Assembly: GCF_001294205.1 (NCBI RefSeq)
Contig: NZ_LAQT01000004.1
Span: forward strand, 1 to 64,000
DNA: 64,000 nt
Source: Amantichitinum ursilacus
GTDB taxonomy: Bacteria > Pseudomonadota > Gammaproteobacteria > Burkholderiales > Chitinibacteraceae
Reading direction: 5' to 3'
The notes under the pieces were generated by a model. The model did not search any database and was not told the DNA's origin. It saw only the letters and a program-made list of their open reading frames with translations. Of the stretch, positions 62,872-64,000 are shown in pieces. How positions within the stretch are numbered: the first letter of the stretch is position 1; the number at the start of each line of letters is the position of its first letter. The position numbers and the translations under genes are program-made.

Positions 62872-63972
62872 GTGACCGTATTCGTGAGCCTTTCCCCGAC
62901 TTCTTTTGCCACCCTGCGCGTCGTTATCGACGGGCCGCCCTCGCCGGATACGCCGGTGCGCTGGTGTGGTATCGAGCCTTCCGGCCAGCTGCAACATGGC
63001 AGCGGCACGGTGGCGCAATGGCCGCACGCTGCCGCGATCGAGCTGCTGGTGCCCGCTACGCGTTATTCGCAATACCTGCTGGCGCTGCCGGCCCAATCGA
63101 TGCAAAAGCTGCGCGCGCTCTTGCCGCATGCGCTGGAAGAACGCGTGCTCAGCGACACCAGCGCGCTACATCTGGCCGCAGGCCCGGCCGCCAATGCCGA
63201 AACGCGTGTGGTGGCCACGGATCGCAACTGGTTGCGCGGTTGGGCCGGTTTGCTGGCCAACACGCAGCATCGTCCGCGCGCGGCCTATGCGATTTCCGAT
63301 CTGGTTGAACCCGCTGATGAAACCTCGCGCGCCGTGATGGATGGCGGCGTGATGCTGGTGCAGCACGACGAAGTGGCGTGGTTTGACGACGCGCAGGTGG
63401 CAACCGCCTGGATGGCCGACCGGCCGGTGCAGGATCTGGCATGGCCCGATCTGTGCGGCGATCCGGCGCGCGTTGACGCGATCAATCTGTTGCAAGGCGA
63501 GCTGTCGCCCAAAGTGCGCGTGCCTGTCGATGTGCTGCGCTTGCGTCGCGCCGGTATCTTGCTGGCGGCTGTGGTGTTGGTGGCGTTGGTTAGCGCGTTA
63601 ATCAGTTGGTGGTCTTTGCGCAGCGATGTGGCCTCGCTGCAACGCGAGTTGCGCCAGACCTTTGCCGCCGCCTTCCCGGGCGTGCCCATTGTGGACCCGG
63701 TGTTGCAGTTGCAAAGCCAGTTGCACAGCAGCGGCGCGGATCGCGGCAACAACAGTACGGGCGATCTGACCGCAATGCTGCAAAAGCTCGATGGCATTGG
63801 TCCGCTTAGCCTTAAGCGTTTGCGCTATGACGCCGGCCAGTTGCAGATCGACGTCGCCACTGCGGACGTGGCCGCCGTGCAGCAAAAATTGACCAGCGCT
63901 GGCCTTAAAGCCGACGCGCAAGCCGGGGCCGGTGGCGTGACCACGCTGCGCCTGGGCGGAGCCGCACAATGA
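62872..63972 (+). CDS. gspL: Type II secretion system protein L
   Basis: A 366-aa bitopic inner-membrane protein that links the secretion ATPase GspE to the periplasmic parts of the platform. It starts with GTG at 62872 (MTVFVSLSPTSFATLRVVIDG). The actin-like cytoplasmic domain is about residues 1-220, with LLALPAQSMQKLRALLPHALEERVL and INLLQGELSPK. One membrane helix (AGILLAAVVLVALVSALISWW, about 228-248) is followed by a periplasmic ferredoxin-like domain (to 366). The stop overlaps the next ATG (gspM). Other gsp genes would lie to the right or elsewhere; only L and the start of M are here. Confidence 0.9.
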   Translation: MTVFVSLSPTSFATLRVVIDGPPSPDTPVRWCGIEPSGQLQHGSGTVAQWPHAAAIELLVPATRYSQYLLALPAQSMQKLRALLPHALEERVLSDTSALHLAAGPAANAETRVVATDRNWLRGWAGLLANTQHRPRAAYAISDLVEPADETSRAVMDGGVMLVQHDEVAWFDDAQVATAWMADRPVQDLAWPDLCGDPARVDAINLLQGELSPKVRVPVDVLRLRRAGILLAAVVLVALVSALISWWSLRSDVASLQRELRQTFAAAFPGVPIVDPVLQLQSQLHSSGADRGNNSTGDLTAMLQKLDGIGPLSLKRLRYDAGQLQIDVATADVAAVQQKLTSAGLKADAQAGAGGVTTLRLGGAAQ

Positions 63973-64000
63973 AAGCCAGATTCCTTGCCTTCTGGTTAGC
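63969..64000 (+). CDS. gspM: Type II secretion system protein M, 5' end only
   Basis: The first ten codons (MKARFLAFWL) run off the window edge. The ATG overlaps the gspL stop (ATGA), the coupling expected for gspM. The name rests on position and on the hydrophobic N-terminus. Confidence 0.6.
   Translation, partial: MKARFLAFWL

Overview
The window looks like chromosomal DNA of a high-G+C betaproteobacterium, most likely of the Neisseriales/Chitinibacteraceae type. That placement is inferred from gene order and protein style, not from a database search. The order tig-clpP-clpX-lon-hupB-tRNAVal-tRNAAsp-ppiD, the minCDE-map-glnD block, lysA, ubiD, typA, and ppsA divergent from its regulator are all typical core genes. 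There is no rRNA and no CRISPR.

Layout. 1-300: palindromic and tandem repeats. 301-5667 (-): trehalose/alpha-glucan metabolism, treZ and a TreS-maltokinase fusion whose kinase half has lost its signature catalytic residues. 5956-6732 (+): mscS. 6570-12398 (-): a five-gene chaperone-usher fimbrial operon (pilin, chaperone, usher, two-domain adhesin, second chaperone) whose reading frames overlap throughout. 12691-14756 (-): an S46 dipeptidyl-peptidase interrupted by a one-base frameshift. 14901-20693 (-): typA, argD-like aminotransferase, ppsA. 21057-22729 (+): two tandem PpsR-family paralogues, divergent from ppsA. 22855-31465 (+): minCDE, map, glnD, a membrane diguanylate cyclase, lysA. 31686-38017: secreted PLC-like phosphodiesterase (+), large autotransporter (-), DHA2-type MFS pump and DJ-1/PfpI protein (+). 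38031-42570 (-): cheR, ubiD, hexose-6-phosphate mutarotase, secreted dienelactone-hydrolase-like protein. 42882-43866: enoyl-CoA hydratase and a small ORF. 43,900-52,714 (-): the protein-quality-control block with two tRNAs. 53410-58187: acyltransferase, GNAT, an SDR/LysR divergent pair, and a CDF efflux/MerR metal-resistance pair sharing a recognisable MerR operator. 62537-62621 (-): tRNA-Leu. 62872-end (+): gspL and the start of gspM of a type II secretion system.

The most interesting part is the small island between about 58,192 and 62,532. It is bounded by imperfect direct repeats that copy the terminator just downstream of tRNA-Leu, and it carries a frameshifted, C-terminally truncated tyrosine recombinase. 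Inside is an intact PAAR-domain protein fused to a lambda-endolysin-like (GH104) muramidase. Its stop overlaps the start of a small signal-peptide protein that looks like a periplasmic immunity protein. Upstream lie several decayed fragments that look like older effector/immunity modules, a Com-like zinc-ribbon ORF and a 22-bp perfect palindrome. No type VI secretion structural genes are in the window, so the effector would have to be loaded on a system encoded elsewhere.

Several apparent frameshifts (S46 peptidase, integrase, a small secreted protein) are single-base changes in short homopolymers. They could be real decay or sequencing error; the sequence alone cannot tell.
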